Assembly (NCBI GenBank): GCA_964649095.1
Contig: CAZYPH010000047.1
Span: 1-15,658 of the forward strand
DNA length: 15,658 nucleotides
Source: CAZYPH01 sp964649095
Lineage (GTDB): Bacteria; Bdellovibrionota; UBA1018; UBA923
Direction of reading: 5' to 3'
Position 1 is the first letter of the stretch; every line of letters begins with the position of its first letter. The notes under the pieces are model-generated. The model worked only from the letters and a program-made list of their open reading frames with translations, was not told where the DNA came from and ran no database searches. The translations under genes were made by a program, and so were the position numbers. Below are positions 1-8,356 of the stretch, one piece after another.

Positions 1-3000
1 TCGAACAAAACCGTTATTGAACTCACGGAAAGACCGATTCCCACATTACTGAGTGCGTTTCGTATTAACGACATGCTGATTCCAACTGGATTAGAACAAT
101 TTAACTGCCTAGGCATAAACGTTACGGCACCTGACATTGGTGCCTTTAATGGCTGTAACAATGAGATTCGTTTAGGGCAGGTGGTAGGTTTCTCTCCGCG
201 CAGTTCGCGTATCGAGATTGATGTTCCAACGGGACGCAATCGTACGTTTCAAGTATTAGGTTTTGCTAATGCAACTTCGTGTCCGCACATCATGCATCTT
301 GCAAACATGGCGCCAGGCACTATCCCGGGCGGCACCACCGGACCTGGTTATATTCTAGGCACCAAACAAGTAGATATTTTAAGCCCGTTAGCCACAGTAA
401 ACATTCCGGTGAGTTTTCAATTAGGAGTCAATCAAACATTCTGCGGAAGCCCACCGAGCGCTACTACTAATATTACACATGGGAAAGTTTTTCCCGGGGC
501 GGGGGCCGACCCGGTGATCACCAGTGGTAGCTCAACGTCATCAACCGCTGCGGCCTGCGTGGCGTACGCGACCACCGCGAACTCACCGCAGTTTACGTGT
601 TATCTGAATGGTTCAGCAGTAGCGTGTTCGCCCGGCGCTTGCACCGTGCCTAACGGAGGGTACGCTCAATACATTGGACCCGCACCATTAGCCGATGGCG
701 CCCGTGTCTTGCGCATTGAAACTACGGATTCGATTTTCAATAAACGAGCTAACGATATTACATTTACATTTACGGTCGACACTACCGCACCGACCATCTC
801 AGTGACCGCCATCAACACCGGTACCTACGATGCCGGAACGACACGTTGGTACACGCGTGTCGCTACACCAACCGTTACACTCACGGTCTCAGAGGCCGGA
901 ACCGTAGCCTACTCGACAGATGGCGGTGGCACTTACACATCGTGTGCGACACCGACAACGAGCGGCACCACCGGTTGTCAAATTGCACTCAGCGCCGGAC
1001 TCAATAACCTAACCTTTCGACTCACCGACGCCGCTGGCAATATCAATACCACGACGGCCGACTATTCGTATGACGCCACACCACCTACCATAACGTTAAC
1101 CCCTGCCGCAGGCCTGATTTCTAGCAGTACGTTTTGGTCGTTTGGTGGCGACCTAACATCAATCGCTACTGTGGCCGCAGCCGATGCCGTATTGTTAGAT
1201 ACAACTAATGTTTCGTGTAGTTTAAATAGCGGCGCCGACTACGACTGTAATGCAACACCCATCGTTGATGCCTCAGCTACCAACAGTGGCAATCGCCATA
1301 CATTAACAGTCCGTGCAAAAGATGCTGCAAGCAACCAAACATATAGTGCATTTACTATATTTACAGATTCACTTTATAATCGACCGGTTATTGGGCGCAG
1401 ACTATCTGATGGCACATCACTAATCGACGAGACCAACTATACAAACTCACTAACACCAACACTCACAAACCCAGTTGGTTTTAACGGCCCCGGCCAAACC
1501 GCCTACGATGCTAGCCTTGGGGTACTTTTTGTAGCTGATGTGTCGAATCATCGAGTCTTGGTGTTTCAATATAATGCCGAGACCGGACGATTTAACTCGC
1601 GTAAGGCGGTCGCTGTTTACGGGCAAGCAACACTTGCTAGTAATTTTAACGGCACCAACGACACGACAATGAACGGCGTGACCTACACACCTATGGATGG
1701 CCCAACTGGCGTTGCCGTTAGTGCCTCGCCGCATCGGCTGTTTGTGGCTGACACCAATAACAATCGAGTACTGCGCTTTGACCTAAGCAACGCAGACTTT
1801 AGCGACGCCTCATCGATTACGTACGATCGCGAGGCTGACCTCGTATTAGGCCAGGCGACTTTAGCCACAAATACCGCTGGCGATGAAACGATTGGCACAG
1901 CGGGCGCTCTTTTAGCTAGTCCGATTAGCTTAGCTTTTGACGACACCAATAACCGTCTGTTTGTGGCTGATCAGGGCACTTGTCGAGTGGCAATCTTTGA
2001 TGACCCCAACTCTAACGGAGCCGTAAGCGGTGCGTCGATCGATTACCAACTAGCCGCATCTAATACAGCACCAAATGGCATTTGGAGTTGTGCTGCGGCT
2101 GCAGCCAACAACACTCTAAATAGCCCAATTGGTATTCACTACAATATAACATTAGATAGATTATATATATCTGATTCTATATTTAGACGTGTGCTATATT
2201 TTGATAACGCGGGGACGATTGCGACTAACGTCAACAGTGCAGATGGCGTAATCGGCCAAGCTGATTTTGTGACCACTACCAATGACGACAATAATGGCGC
2301 TAGCGCGCCCAACCTGAGCTCTCCTCAAGGTGTCACAAGCTTTACAGCAGCGTCAGATGATTATGTTGTTATCTCAGACTCCAACAAAATTAAATTTTAC
2401 AAAGACAACGCTGGCACATTCGAACAAGTGGCCACGCTAAATTCTCTGGGCACCTCCGGTGTCACGCAAAGCTTATTAAGCAACCCAAGCCATCTCGTTG
2501 CGTATACATCATCAATCGATGCCTACACGCGACTACTGGTTACCGATGCGGCGAACCATCGGGTATTGCAGTATGAATTTAATCTTCCAAGCGGTGCGAT
2601 GCTGCCGAACGAAGTCATTGGCCACACCGACGCGGCCGGACAAACTCGAAGTTTCTACGCGGGCTCGGCCAATAGCCCGAACGGTACATCTCTTAATTCT
2701 GCCCAACATATTGCGTTTGATTCGTCTCGAAACCGGCTCTTTGTAAGCGACACCAACCACCATCGAATTTTAGTGTACCGAGTCAACCCTGCGGACAAAA
2801 AACCTCAAACCGAAGCCTATTTTCAGATTGGCTACAAAACTCTCGCCCCCGATCACGATGCGCTGTTAGATGCGTCGACGACAGCGAATACTACGACCTC
2901 TTTCAGTCTCAATACACCAACAGGTATTACGTTAGACTCCTCCGGAAATCTCTACGTTAGCGACGCCGGCAACCACCGCATTTTAAAGTTTCCCACAGGC

Positions 3001-3792
3001 GTAACCACTCTCAGTGAAACATCAAAAATTGCTACTCTCGTACTCGGTCAATCAGACTATGTAAGCAACTCATCCGGCGCGGGGCTTACGAACCTCAATA
3101 CACCGTCTGGCTTGGCTATTGATACCAACGATAACTATTTATACGTGGCAGACAATGGCAACAATCGGTTAATTTATTACGATCTCGATACAGCTACCGA
3201 CGGTGCCACAGCAACACTCGCACTTTCTAACGGCAGCTCACAGACGACAGTGAGCGCGCCCACGGCGCTCTTTTATACATCGGGTAACGACTATGTAAAT
3301 CGTGGATTGTTTGTGGCGGACACTGGCAACCACCGGGTAAATTACTATGATTTAACGGGCGGCGTACCTGCTTCGTCCACGTTCTGTTACGGCCATCGTG
3401 ATGCCACAGTTGCTGCAGCCTGTAACAACGTCTTGGCTAATGATGGGGCTGGTGCCCCGCAAAGCTTTGCCTTCGATAGCCCAAATGCTATTTTCTTTGA
3501 TACCAATAATTCTAATTTATATGTTTCAGATTCTAACAATCGACGCGTCTTGGCTTTTGATTTGAGCGATGCCGACAACCAGCCAAGCCTTGGCCCATCA
3601 AATGCCTTTGATGCTTACCATGCTATTGGGGCAGTCGACATGACAACCGCTGGCGCACCCGGAGCCGTACCTACGCACAATGCCGTAGGCTCGCCAGTAG
3701 GCATTTTAGTTCTATCGCACCCGACGTCAGGTAGACTGATCTACCTAATGGACGCATTATTTCATAGAATTGGAGTATATGACGCGCCTTAG
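1..3792 (+). CDS. Giant exported NHL-repeat protein with Ig-like modules (5' end outside window)
   Basis: The frame is open from base 1, so the first ATG (73) is probably internal: the preceding 24 codons read as normal protein and no signal peptide follows the ATG. 1263 residues lie in the window. An N-terminal Cys-containing region (to about 500) is followed by three Ig-like modules (about 505-795, 780-1075, 1075-1375). Two of these carry the paired-Cys pattern FxCxLxG...C (FTCYLNG, VSCSLNS) known from bacterial Ig-like repeats. From about 1400 to the stop there are twelve NHL-type repeats of the form L(F/Y)V(A/S)D..N(H/N)RV..(F/Y), alternating with V(L/I)GQ loops. NHL repeats form beta-propellers that bind protein or carbohydrate; no catalytic motif is seen. 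Many cysteines suggest an extracytoplasmic location. The 3' end overlaps the FecR gene, so the two are probably co-transcribed. The family is clear; the ligand is unknown. Confidence 0.9.
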   Translation, partial: SNKTVIELTERPIPTLLSAFRINDMLIPTGLEQFNCLGINVTAPDIGAFNGCNNEIRLGQVVGFSPRSSRIEIDVPTGRNRTFQVLGFANATSCPHIMHLANMAPGTIPGGTTGPGYILGTKQVDILSPLATVNIPVSFQLGVNQTFCGSPPSATTNITHGKVFPGAGADPVITSGSSTSSTAAACVAYATTANSPQFTCYLNGSAVACSPGACTVPNGGYAQYIGPAPLADGARVLRIETTDSIFNKRANDITFTFTVDTTAPTISVTAINTGTYDAGTTRWYTRVATPTVTLTVSEAGTVAYSTDGGGTYTSCATPTTSGTTGCQIALSAGLNNLTFRLTDAAGNINTTTADYSYDATPPTITLTPAAGLISSSTFWSFGGDLTSIATVAAADAVLLDTTNVSCSLNSGADYDCNATPIVDASATNSGNRHTLTVRAKDAASNQTYSAFTIFTDSLYNRPVIGRRLSDGTSLIDETNYTNSLTPTLTNPVGFNGPGQTAYDASLGVLFVADVSNHRVLVFQYNAETGRFNSRKAVAVYGQATLASNFNGTNDTTMNGVTYTPMDGPTGVAVSASPHRLFVADTNNNRVLRFDLSNADFSDASSITYDREADLVLGQATLATNTAGDETIGTAGALLASPISLAFDDTNNRLFVADQGTCRVAIFDDPNSNGAVSGASIDYQLAASNTAPNGIWSCAAAAANNTLNSPIGIHYNITLDRLYISDSIFRRVLYFDNAGTIATNVNSADGVIGQADFVTTTNDDNNGASAPNLSSPQGVTSFTAASDDYVVISDSNKIKFYKDNAGTFEQVATLNSLGTSGVTQSLLSNPSHLVAYTSSIDAYTRLLVTDAANHRVLQYEFNLPSGAMLPNEVIGHTDAAGQTRSFYAGSANSPNGTSLNSAQHIAFDSSRNRLFVSDTNHHRILVYRVNPADKKPQTEAYFQIGYKTLAPDHDALLDASTTANTTTSFSLNTPTGITLDSSGNLYVSDAGNHRILKFPTGVTTLSETSKIATLVLGQSDYVSNSSGAGLTNLNTPSGLAIDTNDNYLYVADNGNNRLIYYDLDTATDGATATLALSNGSSQTTVSAPTALFYTSGNDYVNRGLFVADTGNHRVNYYDLTGGVPASSTFCYGHRDATVAAACNNVLANDGAGAPQSFAFDSPNAIFFDTNNSNLYVSDSNNRRVLAFDLSDADNQPSLGPSNAFDAYHAIGAVDMTTAGAPGAVPTHNAVGSPVGILVLSHPTSGRLIYLMDALFHRIGVYDAP
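1525..3777 (+). repeat. Twelve degenerate tandem NHL repeats (protein level)
   Basis: The repeat cores start at 1525 (LFVADVSNHRVLVF), 1738, 1957, 2161, 2362 (degenerate, VVISDSNKIKFY), 2533, 2737, 2950, 3139, 3307, 3517 and 3736 (last, LIYLMDALFHRIGVY). Spacing is 168-219 bases, about 56-73 residues, longer than the roughly 45 residues of a compact NHL blade. The extra length holds the xGQ loops. The DNA itself is not highly repetitive, so the duplications are old. Twelve blades would fit two six-bladed propellers. Confidence 0.8.
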
Positions 3793-4747
3793 TTGTAATT
3801 TTCTAAAAGTGTCTCTTGTGCTGAGTTATTCAATTTTTTCTATTTATGATCAATGCTACGCATCTGGCGCTAAAGTAATCAGCGTAAGTGGACGTGCGAA
3901 TCTAACAATAAATACGGACGTCACACCGGGACAAACTTTTTACACCGGTAAACAGAGCCGTGCGCGTTTGGTTTTTGAAGACAAAACGATTGTCGATTTA
4001 GGCCCACAATGCGCACTTCGTTTTACAGAAAACCAGACCGGCATTGAAGCGACGATTAGCCACGGACGTTATCGTATCGTTAGATCCCACAACCCAGGCA
4101 AACCATTCTCTATTAAGACATTTCTATTTAAAGCTCACATTGAAAGCGGCGACCACTACTTTGAAACAAAACCATCTGGTGAAACGGACTATCAATTAAC
4201 CGCTGGCAACGTGCGTTTTGAGCATTTTAAAAAATCAAAGAACGGCAAATACTATCCCGCGTCGTACACTCTTAACGAACCGCAACGTTATGTCTTTAAA
4301 ACTGAACCGCTCGAAGAAAGCACGCAGGACTTTGCAGCCGGCACACCAATTATTGTCGATGAACAATGGTATGCACTACAGCAAACAGCCATCACAAAGG
4401 CCGCCCCCAAAGTAGCAAGCTTACAATCACCACTATTAAAGTATCCTGAAATTGATCAAATGCTCGGCACCGGTGTCTTAAAGCAAGCCGAACTTAGTTT
4501 TAACGATGTCACAGGTTACTTTCAGCAATCCGATGCCGAACTCATTAACTCATTCGATGTTAGGCATTCAGCCATTAACCGGTCGATCGCTTCTAAGAGC
4601 GGTAACTTTAGAATACCAAGCAGTATTACGCGTGATTTTTTTAACGTTGAACGATTGCGATCAAGCACTGGCTACGCCGGCGCACCCCCGACGCCGTTTT
4701 TACCAGGTAGTTTTTCACGCGTGCGGATCAATCTAGAAGGCCTGTAA
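3779..4747 (+). CDS. Exported FecR-domain protein
   Basis: A 322-residue protein. The start at ATG 3779 is preceded by GGAG (3772-3775, tight spacing) and gives a signal peptide (MTRLSCNFLKVSLVLSYSIF..., probable cleavage near Ala28). An upstream in-frame TTG at 3770 lacks a ribosome site. Residues about 35-130 match the FecR fold: a G-x-x-F-x-T-G turn at 51-57, then the beta-hairpin ARLVFEDKTIVDLGP (62-76), typical of FecR domains. Unlike anti-sigma FecR proteins it has no cytoplasmic N-terminal domain or transmembrane helix; it looks periplasmic or surface-located. The C-terminal 190 residues have no recognised motif. It overlaps the NHL gene by 14 bases (translational coupling likely) and faces the TPR-barrel gene 6 bases away. 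FecR domains of this stand-alone type often accompany TPR or barrel envelope proteins; a structural role is inference. Confidence 0.85.
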   Translation: MTRLSCNFLKVSLVLSYSIFSIYDQCYASGAKVISVSGRANLTINTDVTPGQTFYTGKQSRARLVFEDKTIVDLGPQCALRFTENQTGIEATISHGRYRIVRSHNPGKPFSIKTFLFKAHIESGDHYFETKPSGETDYQLTAGNVRFEHFKKSKNGKYYPASYTLNEPQRYVFKTEPLEESTQDFAAGTPIIVDEQWYALQQTAITKAAPKVASLQSPLLKYPEIDQMLGTGVLKQAELSFNDVTGYFQQSDAELINSFDVRHSAINRSIASKSGNFRIPSSITRDFFNVERLRSSTGYAGAPPTPFLPGSFSRVRINLEGL

Positions 4748-4753
4748 ATATAC

Positions 4754-6361
4754 TTAGAAAAGAGTATATACAATTCCAGATGAAAAAATAAATCGCTCGT
4801 ATGTGAATACTCGTAGCGATGATGTCTGATTAATATATGAAAAATTACATATAAAACGCAGGTCAGACTTTAACGTATAACTACCTACCACACTAAACTC
4901 TAACAAAGCATCTTCACGATCTTGAAGATGATTCACGTAATCGCCAAGAGCATAACGCCCTGAAACATCGACCAGCAGTCGTTCGGTGATATTACTTTCA
5001 AGCCCCAATAACCCTCGATACCACTTAGCCTGAAAATTCTGCCCTAAGGTGGCATCGACCGTGTAATCTAAGGCGATGCGCGGCCGAAAGCGCGGATTCA
5101 ATGCATCTAAGACAGCCTCACCATATATACTGAGCTGCGCACCAGACCGCCTGTCTGGGCCCACCGGCAAATCGAACGTGAAGTCATTCATCAAATAACG
5201 CGCACCTAGCCGGTACCGCCAACGATCGTAGGGTGTATACGTAATGCTGACATCGGGCCCATGGTTAGTATGAAATCGGTACCAGTTTTTTCTATCAACA
5301 ATCGAATTGCTAGCCAGATAGTTTACCTGCAAACGATAATCACGACGATTCGTCCAAGCAATCTCGGGAGATGCGTGCATGTATAAAACGTCGTACCCCC
5401 CCAAATCGAGATGCCAATTATTTTTGACGTAAACAGTAACAGGTACCCGCCATTGAAATGGACTCGTAAGCGACGACTGGTAAGCTACATTGCCCACCAC
5501 GGTGTTAGTGATGGCCGCTTTTGATGCAAAGTCCGTCGGCAGTATAGAACTATTCGGTAAGAGCACTACGTTAGAATCGTAACCCAGATAGGCCCCAACA
5601 TCGGCGGCAAAGCCTGCATTACCTAGCTCTGACTTCAAACGCCACGCGGTGTTTCGAATCTCAAAACTAGAACCGGCTTCGACTTCATCTACAAAGCGAA
5701 TGGCCTGCACATCACGACTGTAACGGGCACTGATTTCCGCCAAATAATAGGCTATTGATTGCTGGTATTTTTTTTCAACTTCAGTGGCATCGGCATCACG
5801 GGCCAGCAGCCAGGCTTTGTAGAGGTAGGCTTCGGCCTCTCGATATCTGTGATTGCTATAATACAAAAAACCCAAACTATAATTAGACGCTACTAAAAAT
5901 GCGTCATATTGAATGGCGCATTGAAGCGCTTCTATCGCCTTTTCTTGATCTTTAAGATTCGTATACAAACGCCCCAAATGGTAACAAATGAAACCGCGTC
6001 GCTTTTTTGGGGCTAGCTTGCGAGCCTGGCTTAGGTGATTTACTGAATCCGACAACTTCTCGTTACGTTCGTTAATGAGAGCCAGATACTCGTGTGCAAT
6101 GTAGTTTTTTTTATCTAACTCTAGAATCGCCTGTAATTGTTTTTCGGCGACAGCATACTCACCTTGCTCATAAGCCGCGATGGCCTGAGTCAATTTATAT
6201 TCAACCTTCGCTAACTTGTTAATCACTGCAGCATTGGGTGTCGTCGGTGCAGCAGAAGTAGCCAGCGTCGCAAAAAACACTAAGACAGGCATACCAATAA
6301 ATACACGCTCGATCCTGGTAAATATTTTTAGTTTATAACTAGTTGAAACCAATCGTGCCAT
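4754..6361 (-). CDS. TPR plus outer-membrane beta-barrel protein
   Basis: 535 residues from ATG 6361. This start gives a signal peptide with a basic N-region (KLKIFTRIER) and the hydrophobic core MPVLVFFATLATSAA, cut near residue 37. A longer frame to 6439 would run across the divergent gene's promoter and start. Residues about 52-190 hold four or five TPR-like helix pairs (for example AIAAYEQGEYAVAEKQLQAI and YHLGRLYTNLKDQEKAIEAL). From about residue 240 to the end, alternating aromatic strands (GAYLGYDSN, YRLQVNYLAS, WRYRLGARYL, VDVSGRYALGDY) end in GIVYTLF. The terminal Phe is the usual BAM recognition signal, so this is an outer-membrane barrel of perhaps 14-16 strands. TPR-plus-barrel architecture is known from polysaccharide export porins (PgaA, BcsC) and Slam translocators; which, if any, applies here cannot be said. 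No clear ribosome site precedes the start. Confidence 0.85.
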   Translation of the reverse strand: MARLVSTSYKLKIFTRIERVFIGMPVLVFFATLATSAAPTTPNAAVINKLAKVEYKLTQAIAAYEQGEYAVAEKQLQAILELDKKNYIAHEYLALINERNEKLSDSVNHLSQARKLAPKKRRGFICYHLGRLYTNLKDQEKAIEALQCAIQYDAFLVASNYSLGFLYYSNHRYREAEAYLYKAWLLARDADATEVEKKYQQSIAYYLAEISARYSRDVQAIRFVDEVEAGSSFEIRNTAWRLKSELGNAGFAADVGAYLGYDSNVVLLPNSSILPTDFASKAAITNTVVGNVAYQSSLTSPFQWRVPVTVYVKNNWHLDLGGYDVLYMHASPEIAWTNRRDYRLQVNYLASNSIVDRKNWYRFHTNHGPDVSITYTPYDRWRYRLGARYLMNDFTFDLPVGPDRRSGAQLSIYGEAVLDALNPRFRPRIALDYTVDATLGQNFQAKWYRGLLGLESNITERLLVDVSGRYALGDYVNHLQDREDALLEFSVVGSYTLKSDLRFICNFSYINQTSSLRVFTYERFIFSSGIVYTLF

Positions 6362-6370
6362 CCTAAAGTA

Positions 6371-6399
6371 TTGTGATGCAGATCTATCATTGATACAAT
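6371..6399 (+). promoter_or_regulatory. Sigma-70-like promoter of the DUF2268-like gene
   Basis: TTGTGA (6371-6376) and TACAAT (6394-6399) are separated by exactly 17 bases. The -35 matches consensus at 4 of 6 positions and the -10 at 5 of 6. Predicted transcription begins near 6406, upstream of GGTGGGA (6418-6424) and the ATG at 6428. It lies only 10 bases upstream of the divergent gene's start codon. Confidence 0.5.
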
Positions 6400-6401
6400 G
6401 A
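6387..6401. promoter_or_regulatory. 15-base perfect dyad (operator-like) over the -10 element
   Basis: TCATTG-ata-CAATGA is a perfect inverted repeat with 6-base arms and a 3-base centre, and it contains the -10 hexamer of the rightward promoter. It sits between two divergent genes, where one bound regulator could control both. No regulator gene lies adjacent in the window, so operator function is inference. Confidence 0.35.
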
Positions 6402-6427
6402 CACAATACAGACTTACGGTGGGAACA

Positions 6428-7330
6428 ATGCAAATTCATAATTTTATTCCAGTGTTAATTGATTGCCTGAAACAGTGGAAAAATCCGCCACGTGAGAATG
6501 AATTTCTAATCTACTACGAACGCATCTTAGAGCCTTGGCTTAAGCCTATGTTGGAGGACTTTAAATCGTACCGAGATTTTTCATTCTTTGACTGCATTCG
6601 TGATGTCAATTGGGAACAGTATCGAAAAAAGGCGTTAACGATTGATCCCCAATTTGAAGAAGCTCGCGTAAAACGATGTCTTAGTGACGTAGAAGGCCTT
6701 CTTGGTCAAACCCTCGAGGGTCAAGTAATTGTATTTGGATCTTTTGAATCAATTGACGGCTACGCCCGTTTCCACAAAGGCAAACACACTGTTTATTTTG
6801 GTGTAGATGAAAACCCGGGCCCTTCAAAATACCTCGATGTTTTAGCGGTCCATGAATTGACCCACGTCGCCCGAGAAGGTCAGGCATCAGTATGGCAAGG
6901 TTTTGGCCTGAGCCCAACACTGACACACGATGAGTTTGTTGAACATCTCCCACTCATCGAACATCTGGTGAACGAGGGTTTTAGCTGTCTGACTTCAGAG
7001 CTCTTAGTGCCTGGCCTGATGCCGCATGAATACACCTACCAAACTACTGAGACGTACCACTACATCATGAACCACAAAGATATTTTAAATACGACGATCC
7101 ACGCGTGCTTAAAAGACCCGGCAAAACGTTATGTTGAATTGTACCAACCGGCGACATACCAGGCCTATAATCGCGAGTACACAGGTGAATTTCCACTATT
7201 TGCGCAATACGTTTGGGGCTGGTTATTTACGAAACATCTTTTACATACTTTTGCAGGTGGTGACATTAAACGATTACTAAAAACATCTTCAAAAGAACTT
7301 GTCGACGCCGCTCTACAATTTAAAATATAG
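6428..7330 (+). CDS. DUF2268-like zinc metallopeptidase
   Basis: 300 residues from ATG 6428. An in-frame ATG at 6398 overlaps the -10 element and has no ribosome site, while 6428 follows GGTGGGA at good spacing. The zinc motif HELTH is at residues 142-146 (LAVHELTHVAREG), followed by NEGFS with Glu183 as the probable third ligand. This HExxH...E(G) layout in a soluble protein of about 300 residues with no signal peptide is that of the DUF2268 'predicted Zn-dependent protease' family (YjaZ-type). The N-terminal third is helical and aromatic-rich. It is cytoplasmic as far as sequence shows; the substrate is unknown. It diverges from the TPR-barrel gene and converges with the dehydratase gene, with a 6-base gap between stops. 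Confidence 0.75.
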   Translation: MQIHNFIPVLIDCLKQWKNPPRENEFLIYYERILEPWLKPMLEDFKSYRDFSFFDCIRDVNWEQYRKKALTIDPQFEEARVKRCLSDVEGLLGQTLEGQVIVFGSFESIDGYARFHKGKHTVYFGVDENPGPSKYLDVLAVHELTHVAREGQASVWQGFGLSPTLTHDEFVEHLPLIEHLVNEGFSCLTSELLVPGLMPHEYTYQTTETYHYIMNHKDILNTTIHACLKDPAKRYVELYQPATYQAYNREYTGEFPLFAQYVWGWLFTKHLLHTFAGGDIKRLLKTSSKELVDAALQFKI

Positions 7331-7336
7331 AATTTC

Positions 7337-8320
7337 TTAAATATTAGTTACCAGCTCAGAAAACCGTTCAAGACTAATATTTCCGCCGGAAAGTACATTT
7401 ACTATCGAACGTCCTGGGTATGTTTTTGAAAGCCATTCTTTATACTCAATGGCACTTGCAGCCACAGCTGCGGCGCCACCGGGCTCTACAACCAAACGTT
7501 TTTCGTTGAGAATAGCCGCCATGGCTAACCGCATAGAGTGGTCTGAGACCTCGAGTACAGCGTCGACATTTTCTAAAATATAGTGGCACGGAACATCACC
7601 AATAGTTTTCGCCACCAAGGCGTCAGCAATAGTGTCTACTTTTGCTGTTGGGCGTGGTTCTTTTGCTTCAAACGCGAGACGCAGACTACCATTGCCTGAT
7701 GGCTGCACACCAATAACCACCACACTACGCGACATTTTTTTTAATACTGTGGCAACGCCCGATAATAAACCTCCACCCGAAGTTGGCACTAAAACTACAG
7801 CATTATCAAGCTCACCACCCAGTTGCTGGGCAATCTCGTAACCACAAGTACCATCACCAATAACGGTCTCTACGGAATCATACGGGTGTACAAAAAAGCT
7901 CTGGGTTTTTTCTCGCATTTCAGCCGTCTTTGCCCAACGTTCTTCAAAGCTAGGACCACTCATTACAACGTCTGCACCCCAATCACGTGTCTTCTGCATT
8001 TTGTAGGGCGACGCATCAGCTGTCATGACAATCGTAGCCTTAATGCCCAGCGCGTGGGCCACATAGGCCAAGGCCTGCGCAAAATTTCCCGATGACGACG
8101 TTACAACGCCCCGTGCACGACACTCGTCTAAGTGCATCAAAACCGAACAAAATGCGGGACGCACCTTGAAAGAATTGGTTGGCTGCCATAACTCCATCTT
8201 CAACCAACCAAAACTTGAAGCCACAAGTGGCGTTGGTTTGATGTACTTATAAAGTTTTAACTTAATACGTTTTACAGAATCTAAAATATCAACATTTTTA
8301 TATATATTATCGGCATTCAT
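7337..8320 (-). CDS. PLP-dependent threonine dehydratase/serine racemase-type enzyme
   Basis: 327 residues, fold-type II PLP enzyme. Schiff-base Lys52 is in NSFKVRPAF, the substrate loop is SSGNF at 76-80, the phosphate-binding glycine loop is PTSGGGLLSG at 179-188, and SGGN at 311-314 supplies the Ser that contacts the pyridine nitrogen. EPGGAAAVAA corresponds to the family's EPAGA segment. There is no C-terminal ACT domain, so it resembles the short, unregulated catabolic dehydratases, serine racemases and hydroxyaspartate ammonia-lyases rather than biosynthetic IlvA. Substitutions from the common family pattern include RP for RG after the Lys, GDGT for GQGT, and TSGGG for the usual GGGG-type loop. 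It is cytoplasmic. It starts 36 bases downstream of the M64-like gene on the same strand and may be the last gene of that run. Deamination of Ser/Thr or a related hydroxy-amino acid is likely; the exact substrate is not decided. Confidence 0.85.
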   Translation of the reverse strand: MNADNIYKNVDILDSVKRIKLKLYKYIKPTPLVASSFGWLKMELWQPTNSFKVRPAFCSVLMHLDECRARGVVTSSSGNFAQALAYVAHALGIKATIVMTADASPYKMQKTRDWGADVVMSGPSFEERWAKTAEMREKTQSFFVHPYDSVETVIGDGTCGYEIAQQLGGELDNAVVLVPTSGGGLLSGVATVLKKMSRSVVVIGVQPSGNGSLRLAFEAKEPRPTAKVDTIADALVAKTIGDVPCHYILENVDAVLEVSDHSMRLAMAAILNEKRLVVEPGGAAAVAASAIEYKEWLSKTYPGRSIVNVLSGGNISLERFSELVTNI

Positions 8321-8356
8321 TCAGCCCAAAACTATAAGCCATCAAAAAAAATTGCA

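Noticed and set aside
1450..1949. Two minus-strand open frames within the NHL gene
   Set aside because: They mirror the NHL coding repeats on the opposite strand and show no protein-like features.
3770..3778. TTG start giving a slightly longer FecR protein
   Set aside because: No ribosome site precedes it, whereas GGAG lies just before the ATG at 3779 and the signal peptide reads well from there.
4748..4769. AT-rich inverted repeat (ATATACT / AGTATAT) at the convergent FecR and TPR-barrel ends
   Set aside because: The 7-base stem has one G-C pair, an 8-base loop and no flanking T-run; too weak to call a terminator.
6362..6439. N-terminal extension of the TPR-barrel protein on the minus strand
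   Set aside because: It would run through the divergent promoter and start of the peptidase gene, is Cys/His-rich and unlike a signal peptide, and the ATG at 6361 gives a proper one.
8344..8351. Run of eight A (T-run on the minus strand) after the M64-like gene
   Set aside because: No stable hairpin precedes it, so there is no intrinsic terminator; co-transcription with the dehydratase stays possible.
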